Below, piece after piece: positions 51,154-58,626 of a stretch of DNA of 64,000 nt. The stretch spans positions 186,001 through 250,000 of the forward strand of contig NZ_VRSW01000002.1 in assembly GCF_008017445.1 (NCBI RefSeq), written 5' to 3'. The stretch is from Microbacterium mitrae (GTDB lineage Bacteria; Actinomycetota; Actinomycetes; Actinomycetales; Microbacteriaceae). The notes under the pieces are model-generated. The model ran no database searches and was not told where the DNA came from. It saw nothing but the letters and a program-made list of their open reading frames with translations. Positions within the stretch are counted from its first letter, which is position 1; every line of letters begins with the position of its first letter. A program made the position numbers and the translations under genes.

Positions 51154-52052
51154 TGGCGTCGAACGACAAGCCGCGACCAGCGGCGCAGATTGTGCTGGTC
51201 GACAAGCCTGGCGGCATGACAAGCCACGATGTGGTGAGCCGCGCCCGCCGCGCCATCGGCACCCGCAAAATCGGGCATGCTGGCACGCTGGACCCCATGG
51301 CTACCGGCCTGCTCGTGCTCGGCGTTGAGGGCGGCACGCGCCTGCTCACCTACCTCGTTGGGCTCGACAAGACGTATGAGGCGACGATCCGGCTGGGCCA
51401 AGCGACCACAACGGATGACGCCGAGGGCGAGGTGGTTGCCAGCACCGACGCTAGCGACATTTCTGACGCCGCTATTGCCGAGGGTATTGCTGCGCTCACC
51501 GGAACCATCTCGCAGGTTCCGAGTTCGGTTTCGGCCATCAAGGTCGGTGGAAAACGTGCCTACGATCTGGTGCGCGCGGGTGAAGAAGTGCAACTCAAAT
51601 CGCGCGACGTGACGGTATCGCGATTCGCCGTGGTCGCACAGCGCCGCGACGGCGCCGTGATCGACCTGGACGTTGTCGTTGACTGCTCCAGCGGCACCTA
51701 CATTCGTGCGCTCGCTCGTGATCTCGGTGCGGGTCTGGGCGTTGGTGGACATTTGACCGCCCTGCGGCGCACCCACGTTGGCCCTTTTGAGGTGGCGCAG
51801 GCAAGCGATGCCGACAGCATTGGTTCCGTCTCTCTACAGCCAGCGGCGGCGGCAGGGCTGGTCATGCCGGTCATCGCCACCACCGCCGATGAGGCGCGTG
51901 ACCTCCGCCAGGGCAAGAAGATTGCAGGCGCCGACCGATCGGCAAGCTATCCGGCCGCCGCCATTGATCCAGATGGTGAGCTCATCGGCGTCGTGGAGCG
52001 GCGAGGAACAACCGTGAAGAGCATCATGAATATGCCGGAGGTTCAGGCGTGA
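51153..52052 (+). CDS. truB: tRNA pseudouridine(55) synthase
   Basis: Makes pseudouridine 55 in the T-loop of tRNAs. The 299-residue product has VLVDKPGGMTSHDVV, the catalytic Asp47 in GHAGTLDPMATGLLVLG, KTYEATIRLG, and SSGTYIRALARDLG. The C-terminal domain is short. ATG 51153 overlaps the previous stop, and the next gene starts within its stop (GTGA). In many genomes truB follows rbfA directly; here the MFS/mutY pair is inserted between them. Confidence 0.95.
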   Translation: MASNDKPRPAAQIVLVDKPGGMTSHDVVSRARRAIGTRKIGHAGTLDPMATGLLVLGVEGGTRLLTYLVGLDKTYEATIRLGQATTTDDAEGEVVASTDASDISDAAIAEGIAALTGTISQVPSSVSAIKVGGKRAYDLVRAGEEVQLKSRDVTVSRFAVVAQRRDGAVIDLDVVVDCSSGTYIRALARDLGAGLGVGGHLTALRRTHVGPFEVAQASDADSIGSVSLQPAAAAGLVMPVIATTADEARDLRQGKKIAGADRSASYPAAAIDPDGELIGVVERRGTTVKSIMNMPEVQA

Positions 52053-52429
52053 TCACCTGGTTTACGTTCACCGTGGTGGCGATTACGGCGCTCGCCGCGC
52101 TGATTTGCATCGTGATGGGGCTCTGGGGCAAGGTACCTAGCGACCTCACGGTCGGTGCCATCGCGCTCGTCGAAGTGTTGCTGCTGGTGCAGGTTGTGAT
52201 CGCGATCATCGCCCCGTTCGCCGGCAATCCGCCAGCGGGGAGCCTGCTGGAGTTTTGGACCTACCTGATCTCGGCGGTGCTGCTGCCGGTCGGCGGCGTG
52301 GTCTGGGCATTCGTTGACCGCACCAAGTGGTCAACCGTGATCATGGGTGTTGTGGCCATCGCTGTTGCCATCATGATGTGGCGCATGGAAGTCATCTGGA
52401 CGGTCACCACTCCGGTTACCGGCGCCTAA
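52049..52429 (+). CDS. Small membrane protein, function unknown
   Basis: 126 residues with four hydrophobic segments (after MITWF; LVEVLLLVQVVIAIIAPF; YLISAVLLPVGGVVWAFV; VIMGVVAIAVAIMMW). GTG 52049 overlaps the truB stop. Found between truB and ribF in related actinobacteria by place; I do not recognise a domain. Confidence 0.65.
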   Translation: MITWFTFTVVAITALAALICIVMGLWGKVPSDLTVGAIALVEVLLLVQVVIAIIAPFAGNPPAGSLLEFWTYLISAVLLPVGGVVWAFVDRTKWSTVIMGVVAIAVAIMMWRMEVIWTVTTPVTGA

Positions 52430-52438
52430 GATTGTCTA

Positions 52439-52885
52439 GTGACTTCTGAAGCAACGCCCGTCAATCGACGCATGACCGGCATCGGTCGGGTCTTGGTGAT
52501 CCTCTACGCCATCATGGCGCTGGGTGCAAGTGGCCGCTCTTTTGTGCAGATTGCGGAGAAGTTTTACGAGGCCCCGCTTGCGTACACGCTGTCGGCCGCC
52601 TCCGCGGTGGTTTACATTCTCGCGACGCTGGCGCTGATCTTCGCCGGGCGTCCGGGGTGGTACCTCGTCGCCTGGGTGGCGATTGTCTTTGAGTTGGTCG
52701 GGGTGTTGGCGATCGGAACCCTCAGCATTGTGATGCCGGATCTGTTCGCTCACGACACGGTGTGGTCGTACTACGGTCGCGGATACGTCTGGATTCCGCT
52801 GGTGCTGCCGGTGTTGGGGCTGTGGTGGTTGACGACACACAAGCCGGCGCCCGTGGCCGCCAGCCGTGAGCAGGTCGCTGCATGA
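52439..52885 (+). CDS. Small membrane protein, function unknown
   Basis: 148 residues with four membrane segments (GRVLVILYAIMALGASG; YTLSAASAVVYILATLALIF; YLVAWVAIVFELVGVLAI; YVWIPLVLPVLGLWWL). GTG 52439 lies six bases after TAAGAT (52427-52432), so it may have its own leaderless promoter. Its stop overlaps the ribF ATG by four bases. Function not recognised. Confidence 0.65.
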   Translation: MTSEATPVNRRMTGIGRVLVILYAIMALGASGRSFVQIAEKFYEAPLAYTLSAASAVVYILATLALIFAGRPGWYLVAWVAIVFELVGVLAIGTLSIVMPDLFAHDTVWSYYGRGYVWIPLVLPVLGLWWLTTHKPAPVAASREQVAA

Positions 52886-53814
52886 TCGTCTTCACCGATC
52901 CGAACGAGATTCCCGCCGACTTTGGTCCGACGGTCGTCGCGATCGGAAAATTCGATGGCGTGCACACGGGGCATCGTCTCGTGCTGGAGAAGGCGATTGC
53001 CGATGCTCGCCTCCGCGGCGCGAAGACCGTCGCCGTGACTTTTGACCGAAACCCGCTGGCGTTGCTGCGCCCCGAGCTGTGCCCGACCGAATTGGTCAGC
53101 CTTGCGCAAAAGATCGAGCTGCTCGGCGGCACCGGCATCGATGCCGTCTTGGTTCTCACCTTCGATGAGGCGATGGCCCAGGTAACAGCAGAAGAGTTCG
53201 TCGAGCGGGTACTCGTCGCAAACCTCAACGCCAAGACGGTGCTGCTCGGGCATGACTTCCGCTTTGGCCACCGTGGTGCAGGCGATCCCGAGCTCCTTCG
53301 CCGTATGGGTGAGACCTTCGACTTCACCGTCGACGCCGTTGGGGACGTCACCGACGAGGGCGACCGAGTATCGTCCACGCGCATTCGTGAGCTTCTTGCC
53401 GAGGGCGACGTTGCAACGGCAGCACGGCTACTCGGCCGGCCGCATGCCGTTGCCGGAGAGGTGGTTCACGGCCTCAAGCGCGGTCGAGAACTCGGCTTTC
53501 CCACCGCCAACCTGTCGCCGCAAAGCCAGGGCGATGTTCCGGCTGACGGGGTGTACGCCGGATGGTTGCTCACCGAAGACGGCATTCATCGCCGCGCCGC
53601 GATCTCGGTTGGCATTAACCCGACGTTCGATGACGTGGAGGTTCGTCAGGTTGAGGCGTACGTGCTCGACGAGACCGATCTCGACCTCTACGGCCAGCAG
53701 GTCGTCGTTGAGTTTGTCGAACGCATCCGTGGCATGGTCGCCTTCCGCGGCATTCCGGCACTTATTGAGCAGATGACGGACGACGTCGAGCGTACGCGTC
53801 AGATTCTGTCGTAG
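52882..53814 (+). CDS. ribF: Bifunctional riboflavin kinase / FAD synthetase
   Basis: Makes FMN then FAD from riboflavin. The 310-residue product has an N-terminal nucleotidyltransferase domain (IGKFDGVHTGHRLVL; GHDFRFGHRGAG; SSTRIRELL) and a C-terminal kinase domain (GRELGFPTANL; PADGVYAG; ISVGINPTFDD; VVVEFVERIRG). ATG 52882 overlaps the stop of the preceding membrane protein. No FMN riboswitch precedes it. Confidence 0.95.
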   Translation: MIVFTDPNEIPADFGPTVVAIGKFDGVHTGHRLVLEKAIADARLRGAKTVAVTFDRNPLALLRPELCPTELVSLAQKIELLGGTGIDAVLVLTFDEAMAQVTAEEFVERVLVANLNAKTVLLGHDFRFGHRGAGDPELLRRMGETFDFTVDAVGDVTDEGDRVSSTRIRELLAEGDVATAARLLGRPHAVAGEVVHGLKRGRELGFPTANLSPQSQGDVPADGVYAGWLLTEDGIHRRAAISVGINPTFDDVEVRQVEAYVLDETDLDLYGQQVVVEFVERIRGMVAFRGIPALIEQMTDDVERTRQILS

Positions 53815-53896
53815 CGCCTGCGCCCGCATCGCACCCTTCGCCGCCACGTGCGCGACTGTCGGTGTTTGTCGCGCCTGCGCACCCGCGCACGGAGGC

Positions 53897-53941
53897 ATGC
53901 TCATATGAGCAAATCCAGCAACTAATGTTGATTTGAGCATT
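53897..53941 (+). promoter_or_regulatory. Operator for the deoxyribose operon regulator
   Basis: TGCTCATATGAGCA (53898-53911) is a perfect 14-base palindrome. Twenty bases further, GATTTGAGCAT (53930-53940) is a third half site in the opposite orientation (ATGCTCAAATC on the other strand). The A/T-rich island stands out in a G+C-rich setting and lies just before the SorC-type regulator, so it is a likely binding site for that protein controlling its own operon. Confidence 0.65.
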
Positions 53942-53964
53942 CCGCGGGGCTACCGTTTTAGGTG

Positions 53965-54894
53965 ATGGATGAGCTACTTGCCGTGCGCGTCGCCGAGCTC
54001 TATTACGAAGAGAACAAGACGCAAGACGAAGTCGGTGCACTACTAGGCATCTCACGCTGGAAGGTGGGACGCCTGCTGACGGCCGCCCGCGAAGCAGGCA
54101 TCGTACGCATCGAAATCATTCACCCTCGTGCCCGCCGACTCGGCCTCGAACGCGATTTGCGCGAACACTTCAATCTTGCGGACGCTGTCGTGGTTCCGCG
54201 GCCCGAAGGCGCAGACGCCGGCAGCGCCGTGGCACAAGCCGGCGCCGACTATCTCGCCGCAATGCGCCCCGTGCCGAAGATTCTCGGCGTGAGCTGGGGC
54301 CGTACCCTCACGGCCGTTGCCGAACGCTTGCCGGAGGCCTGGGCGACCGGCGTCACGGTGGTGCAAATCAACGGCGGAGTGACCCTCAATCGACGCGCTG
54401 GCACTGCTGCCACCCTCGCATCGACGATCGCGCAAAAGGGGCGAGGCGAAGTGGTACTGCTGCCGGGCCCCGCCATTTTGGAACGCCGCGAGACGAAGGA
54501 AGCCATCATGGCTGACCGCACCGTTGCGGGCGTTTTTGACCTGGCTCGTCGCGCCGATGCCTACCTGTATTCGGCGGGAGTTGACGACTCACACTCGGCC
54601 CTGATCGAGAGCGGCTACTTGCGCGGAAGTGAGGTCGCGTTGCTTGCCAGCAAGGGAGCAGTCGGCGACATCACCGGCCGCTATATCGACGCCAACGGCA
54701 ACATTGTTGACCCGGCTCTTGACGCCCGCACCCTCGGGCTTGAACTTGACACACTGCGCACAGCGCAACGCGGCATCTTTGTGGTGTCGGGTGAAGCGAA
54801 GCGTGACATCGCCCGGGCCGTTGTAGTTAACGGCCTGTGCTCCATCCTCATTACAGACGAGGGCACCGCCCGTGACCTGTTGGAGAACGAATGA
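53965..54894 (+). CDS. SorC/DeoR-family sugar-responsive transcriptional regulator
   Basis: 309-residue repressor of the SorC family, to which Bacillus DeoR (deoxyribonucleoside regulator) belongs. An N-terminal HTH (about residues 15-42: NKTQDEVGALLGISRWKVGRLL) is followed by a NagB-like effector domain (ILGVSWGRTLTAVAE, VQINGGV, YLYSAGVDDS, GDITGRYIDANG). Deoxyribose phosphate is the expected effector because deoC follows with a four-base overlap (ATGA). ATG 53965 chosen; GTG 53962 is adjacent. Confidence 0.88.
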   Translation: MDELLAVRVAELYYEENKTQDEVGALLGISRWKVGRLLTAAREAGIVRIEIIHPRARRLGLERDLREHFNLADAVVVPRPEGADAGSAVAQAGADYLAAMRPVPKILGVSWGRTLTAVAERLPEAWATGVTVVQINGGVTLNRRAGTAATLASTIAQKGRGEVVLLPGPAILERRETKEAIMADRTVAGVFDLARRADAYLYSAGVDDSHSALIESGYLRGSEVALLASKGAVGDITGRYIDANGNIVDPALDARTLGLELDTLRTAQRGIFVVSGEAKRDIARAVVVNGLCSILITDEGTARDLLENE

Positions 54895-55901
54895 ACAACA
54901 TTAGTACTGACCTAGCGCTGCGTGCGCGGGCGGTCGAAATTCTCGGTGGTGAACCGAGCAACGAGGCGCTTCGTCGCTTCTTGCACGGTCTGCCGGGTGT
55001 CGACGCTGTCGGCTTGGAACAGCGCGCCGCCGCCCTGGGCACGCGCTCGATCAAGACGAGCTCGAAGGCGTGGGCGCTTGACCGCATCATTGAGCTCATC
55101 GACCTGACCACGCTTGAGGGCGCCGACACTCCGGGCAAGGTTCGCTCGCTCGTTGCGAAAGCCATGCACCCCGATGCCTCGGACCCGAGCTGCCCGCGGC
55201 CCGCAGCTGTCTGCGTGTATGGCGACATGGTTCCGTATGCCGTTGCGGCGCTCGGAACCATGCACGGCGACCCCGATAACGGCAAGATTTCGGTGGCGGC
55301 CGTTGCGACGGCGTTCCCCTCTGGCCGCTCATCGCTCGCGATCAAGCTTGCCGACACGGCGGATGCCGTCGCCGCCGGTGCCGATGAAATCGACATGGTC
55401 ATCGACCGTGGCGCGTTTCTCGCCGGCGACTACGCCTTCGTCTATGACCAGATCGTGCAGGTGAAAGAGGCCTGCCGCCGCGAGGATGGCAGCTATGCGT
55501 CCCTCAAGGTGATTCTGGAGACGGGCGAGCTCAACACTTACGACAACGTGAAGCGCGCGTCGTGGCTGTCGATTCTTGCCGGTGGCGACTTCATTAAGAC
55601 GTCCACCGGAAAGGTGCAGCCGGCCGCGACCCTGCCGGTGACGCTGCTGATGCTTGAAGTCGTGCGCGATTGGCACCGGCTTACCGGAGAGAAGATCGGC
55701 GTGAAGCCGGCCGGCGGCATCAGCTCAGCCAAAGACGCGATTAAGTACGTCGTTACGGTGGCTGAGACGCTGGGCGAGGAGTGGCTGGTTCCGCACCTGT
55801 TCCGCTTCGGCGCCTCGAGCCTCCTCAACGACGTGTTGATGCAGCGCCAGAAGATGACAACCGGACACTACTCCGGACCCGACTACTTGACGATCGCCTG
55901 A
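54891..55901 (+). CDS. deoC: Deoxyribose-phosphate aldolase
   Basis: Class I aldolase that splits 2-deoxyribose-5-phosphate into glyceraldehyde-3-phosphate and acetaldehyde. 336 residues, so longer than the 220-260 of short forms and like the longer eukaryote-type DERA. The Schiff-base Lys is in GDFIKTSTGK (about residue 238) and the proton-relay Lys in IGVKPAGGI (about residue 270). DEIDMVIDRGAFLAGDY is the substrate-binding block. Overlaps the regulator and precedes the aldehyde dehydrogenase pair that would remove the acetaldehyde. Confidence 0.95.
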   Translation: MNNISTDLALRARAVEILGGEPSNEALRRFLHGLPGVDAVGLEQRAAALGTRSIKTSSKAWALDRIIELIDLTTLEGADTPGKVRSLVAKAMHPDASDPSCPRPAAVCVYGDMVPYAVAALGTMHGDPDNGKISVAAVATAFPSGRSSLAIKLADTADAVAAGADEIDMVIDRGAFLAGDYAFVYDQIVQVKEACRREDGSYASLKVILETGELNTYDNVKRASWLSILAGGDFIKTSTGKVQPAATLPVTLLMLEVVRDWHRLTGEKIGVKPAGGISSAKDAIKYVVTVAETLGEEWLVPHLFRFGASSLLNDVLMQRQKMTTGHYSGPDYLTIA

Positions 55902-55908
55902 GGCCAAC

Positions 55909-57351
55909 ATGAGCTTTCTTGAATACGCACCCGCGCCCGAGTCGCGCTCGGTGCTGAACCTGCAGTCCGAGTACGGACTGTTCATCAACGGCGAGTTCCG
56001 CGAAGGTAACGGAACCAGCTTCGCCAGCATCAACCCCGCAGACGAAACCAAGATCACGATGATCTCGGCCGCTGACGAGGCCGACGTTGACGCCGCGGTC
56101 GCGGCCGCACGCACGGCGTTTGAGAAGACCTGGTCGAAGATGAGCGGGCGCGACCGCGGCAAGTACCTGTTCCGCATCGCACGCATCATTCAGGAGCGTG
56201 CACGCGAGCTGGCTGTCGCCGAATCGCTCGACAACGGCAAGCCCATCAAGGAGAGCCGCGACGTCGATGTTCCGCTCGTCGCCGCCTGGTTCTTCTACTA
56301 CGCCGGCTGGGCAGACAAGCTTGACTACGCGGGCCTGGGCGCAAACCCCCGCGCGCTGGGCGTTGCCGGTCAGGTAATTCCGTGGAACTTCCCGCTGCTG
56401 ATGCTGGCGTGGAAGGTTGCTCCCGCACTTGCGGCAGGCAACACCGTGGTCCTCAAGCCTGCAGAGACAACCTCCCTCACGGCGCTGTTGTTTGCCGAGA
56501 TCGTGCAGCAGGCAGGCCTTCCTGCCGGTGTCGTCAACATCGTGACGGGTGCCGGAGCAACCGGTGCAGCCCTGGTGCGCCACCGCGACATCAACAAGGT
56601 CGCGTTCACCGGCTCGACCGCCGTTGGCCGCGAAATCGCCAAGACGGTGGCTGGCACCGACAAGAGCCTGACCCTGGAGTTGGGTGGCAAGGCCGCCAAC
56701 ATTGTGTTTGATGACGCGCCGCTTGAGCAGGCTGTTGAAGGCATCGTCAACGGCATCTTCTTCAACCAGGGTCACGTCTGCTGCGCAGGCTCGCGCCTAT
56801 TGGTGCAGGAGTCGATTCACGACGAGGTCGTCGATCGCCTGAAGACCCGCCTGCAGACACTTCGTCTGGGTGACCCGCTTGACAAGAACACCGACATCGG
56901 TGCCATCAACTCGCGGGAGCAGCTGGAGCGTATTCGTGAGCTCAGCGCCATCGGCGAGGCTGAGGGCGGCGAGCGCTGGAGCCCGGCGTGCGAGATTCCG
57001 GAGAACGGTTTCTGGTTTGCCCCGACCATCTTCACCGGGGTGCAGGCTTCGCACCGCATCGCCCGCGAAGAGGTTTTCGGCCCGGTGCTGTCGATTCTGA
57101 CGTTCCGCACGCCGGGTGAGGCTATTGAGAAGGCCAACAACACGCCGTACGGTCTGTCGGCTGGCATCTGGTCGGATAAGGGATCGCGCATTCTTGCGGT
57201 CGCTGACCGTCTGCGTGCCGGCGTCATCTGGGCCAACACGTTCAACCGCTTTGACCCGGCAAGCCCCTTCGGTGGCTACAAGGAGTCCGGCTATGGCCGC
57301 GAGGGTGGCCGTCAGGGCCTCGCCGCCTACCTGAAGGGAGCATCCGCATGA
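55909..57351 (+). CDS. Aldehyde dehydrogenase (catalytic, first of a pair)
   Basis: 480-residue NAD(P)-dependent aldehyde dehydrogenase. Seen: PWNFPLLMLAWKVAPALAAG, the NAD-binding FTGSTAVGREI, catalytic Glu in LELGGKAANIV, catalytic Cys in NQGHVCCAGSR, and REEVFGPVLS. Starting seven bases after deoC, it should oxidise the acetaldehyde (or the deoxyribose-derived aldehyde) produced there. Its TGA overlaps the next gene by four bases. The sequence, with the partner, resembles the first half of ALDH16. Confidence 0.92.
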   Translation: MSFLEYAPAPESRSVLNLQSEYGLFINGEFREGNGTSFASINPADETKITMISAADEADVDAAVAAARTAFEKTWSKMSGRDRGKYLFRIARIIQERARELAVAESLDNGKPIKESRDVDVPLVAAWFFYYAGWADKLDYAGLGANPRALGVAGQVIPWNFPLLMLAWKVAPALAAGNTVVLKPAETTSLTALLFAEIVQQAGLPAGVVNIVTGAGATGAALVRHRDINKVAFTGSTAVGREIAKTVAGTDKSLTLELGGKAANIVFDDAPLEQAVEGIVNGIFFNQGHVCCAGSRLLVQESIHDEVVDRLKTRLQTLRLGDPLDKNTDIGAINSREQLERIRELSAIGEAEGGERWSPACEIPENGFWFAPTIFTGVQASHRIAREEVFGPVLSILTFRTPGEAIEKANNTPYGLSAGIWSDKGSRILAVADRLRAGVIWANTFNRFDPASPFGGYKESGYGREGGRQGLAAYLKGASA

Positions 57352-58211
57352 GCAAGCGTCTCACGGTTCCGAAGACCTACAAATTGGCTATCGGTGGCGC
57401 GTTTCCGCGCAGCGAATCGGGCCGCACCTACGAGGTAACCTCGCCGAGCGGAGAGTTTCTCGCGAACGCGGCACTCGCCTCGCGCAAGGACGCCCGCGAT
57501 GCCGTGAAGGCAGCCCGCGCTGCCGTCAAGGGCTGGTCAGGCGCCACCGCATACAACCGCGGCCAGGTGCTGTACCGCATCGCGGAGGTGCTCGAGGGGC
57601 GCCGCGCACAGTTCGTGCAGGAGATCGTCGACCAGGAGGGCGTGACGGCGGCCGTCGCCGGCGCGCAGGTCGATGAGGCCATCGACCGCTGGGTTTGGTA
57701 CGCGGGCTGGTGCGACAAGTTTGCTCAGGTCGCGGGTAACGCCAACCCGGTTTCTGGGCCGTACTTCAACATCTCGGTACCGGAACCAACGGGCGTCGCG
57801 GTGATCATTGCGCCGCAGGATTCGGCTCTGCTTGGTCTCGTCTCATCCGTTGCGCCGGCCCTCGTGGCTGGCAACACGGTCGTCGTGATTGCCAGTGAGA
57901 AGTTTCCGCTGTCGGCCATCTCGTTCGCCGAGGTTCTTGCTACCAGCGATGTTCCGGGTGGCGTCGTTAATGTGCTCACCGGCTCCCCAGCCGAGATGGC
58001 GCCGTGGCTTGCCTCACACCAAGACGTCAACGCGCTTGACCTCGTCGGTGCGGATGACCTCGATTGGGTTGACCTGCAGCAGCGTGCAGCCGAAACGCTC
58101 AAGCGCGTGACCTCGCCCGAGCGTGGCGCGTCGGCTACTGCACCTGCGCTGTCGCGCATCACGTTCTTTACCGAGACGAAGACGGTGTGGCACACCAAGT
58201 CGATGATTTAG
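57348..58211 (+). CDS. Truncated aldehyde dehydrogenase-fold partner protein
   Basis: 287 residues that match the N-terminal NAD-binding half of an aldehyde dehydrogenase (YEVTSPSGEFLANAAL, GVAVIIAPQDSALLGL, APALVAGNTVVVIASEKFPLS, VPGGVVNVLTG) and then stop short: there is no catalytic Cys or Glu block, and the end (ITFFTETKTVWHTKSMI) looks like the C-terminal strand of the fold. The coding frame is clean, so this is not a random break. It overlaps the catalytic enzyme (ATGA) and is expected to form a complex with it. Confidence 0.8.
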   Translation: MSKRLTVPKTYKLAIGGAFPRSESGRTYEVTSPSGEFLANAALASRKDARDAVKAARAAVKGWSGATAYNRGQVLYRIAEVLEGRRAQFVQEIVDQEGVTAAVAGAQVDEAIDRWVWYAGWCDKFAQVAGNANPVSGPYFNISVPEPTGVAVIIAPQDSALLGLVSSVAPALVAGNTVVVIASEKFPLSAISFAEVLATSDVPGGVVNVLTGSPAEMAPWLASHQDVNALDLVGADDLDWVDLQQRAAETLKRVTSPERGASATAPALSRITFFTETKTVWHTKSMI

Positions 58212-58240
58212 TGCGCTGACTCGCCAGGTGGCGGAAGGGC

Positions 58241-58282
58241 AATGACCCGGGCGGTTTCGACCGCTTGGGTCATTGTGTTTTG
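58241..58282 (+). terminator. Terminator of the deoxyribose operon
   Basis: CAATGACCC (58241-58249) pairs with GGGTCATTG (58268-58276), with an inner stem GCGGT/ACCGC around TTCG, followed by TGTTTT. Located about 30 bases after the truncated aldehyde dehydrogenase gene. Confidence 0.85.
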
Positions 58283-58346
58283 GCCGCGACGGTCTGATGA
58301 GTAGTGGGGGGCCTGTTCTTTTTGAACTTTCGTTCGCGCATTGGGA

Positions 58347-58363
58347 ATACCCCTGGGGGGTAT
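58347..58363 (+). promoter_or_regulatory. CsoR-type copper operator
   Basis: ATACCCCTGGGGGGTAT is a near-perfect palindrome of the form TACCCC-TGGGGGTA bound by the copper-sensing repressor CsoR. It lies about 57 bases before the copper chaperone start. The csoR gene itself is not in the window. Confidence 0.8.
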
Positions 58364-58419
58364 ACACTTGACCTTAGTGAGCGATGAACAATCGCGATGG
58401 CACGACAACAAGGAGCATC

Positions 58420-58626
58420 ATGACCACCCAGGCTTATCTCGTAGAGGGAATGACATGCGGACACTGCGCCGGATCAGTCACCACCGAGGTTTCCGGCGTC
58501 GCTGGCGTTGAAAACGCCGTGGTTGACCTCGGCGCAAAGACGGTCACCGTCACCGGCGACGTCAGCGATGACGCCGTTGCTGCGGCCGTCGCCGAAGCTG
58601 GCTACACGTTCGCAGGTCGCGCGTGA
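58420..58626 (+). CDS. Copper chaperone CopZ-like (heavy-metal-associated domain)
   Basis: 68-residue HMA-domain protein with the metal site GMTCGHC near the N-terminus and the predicted beta-alpha-beta-beta-alpha-beta fold. ATG 58420 follows AGGAG; a longer start at 58384 has no ribosome site. It hands Cu(I) to the ATPase encoded next (GTGA overlap) and is controlled by the CsoR-type site. Confidence 0.92.
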   Translation: MTTQAYLVEGMTCGHCAGSVTTEVSGVAGVENAVVDLGAKTVTVTGDVSDDAVAAAVAEAGYTFAGRA

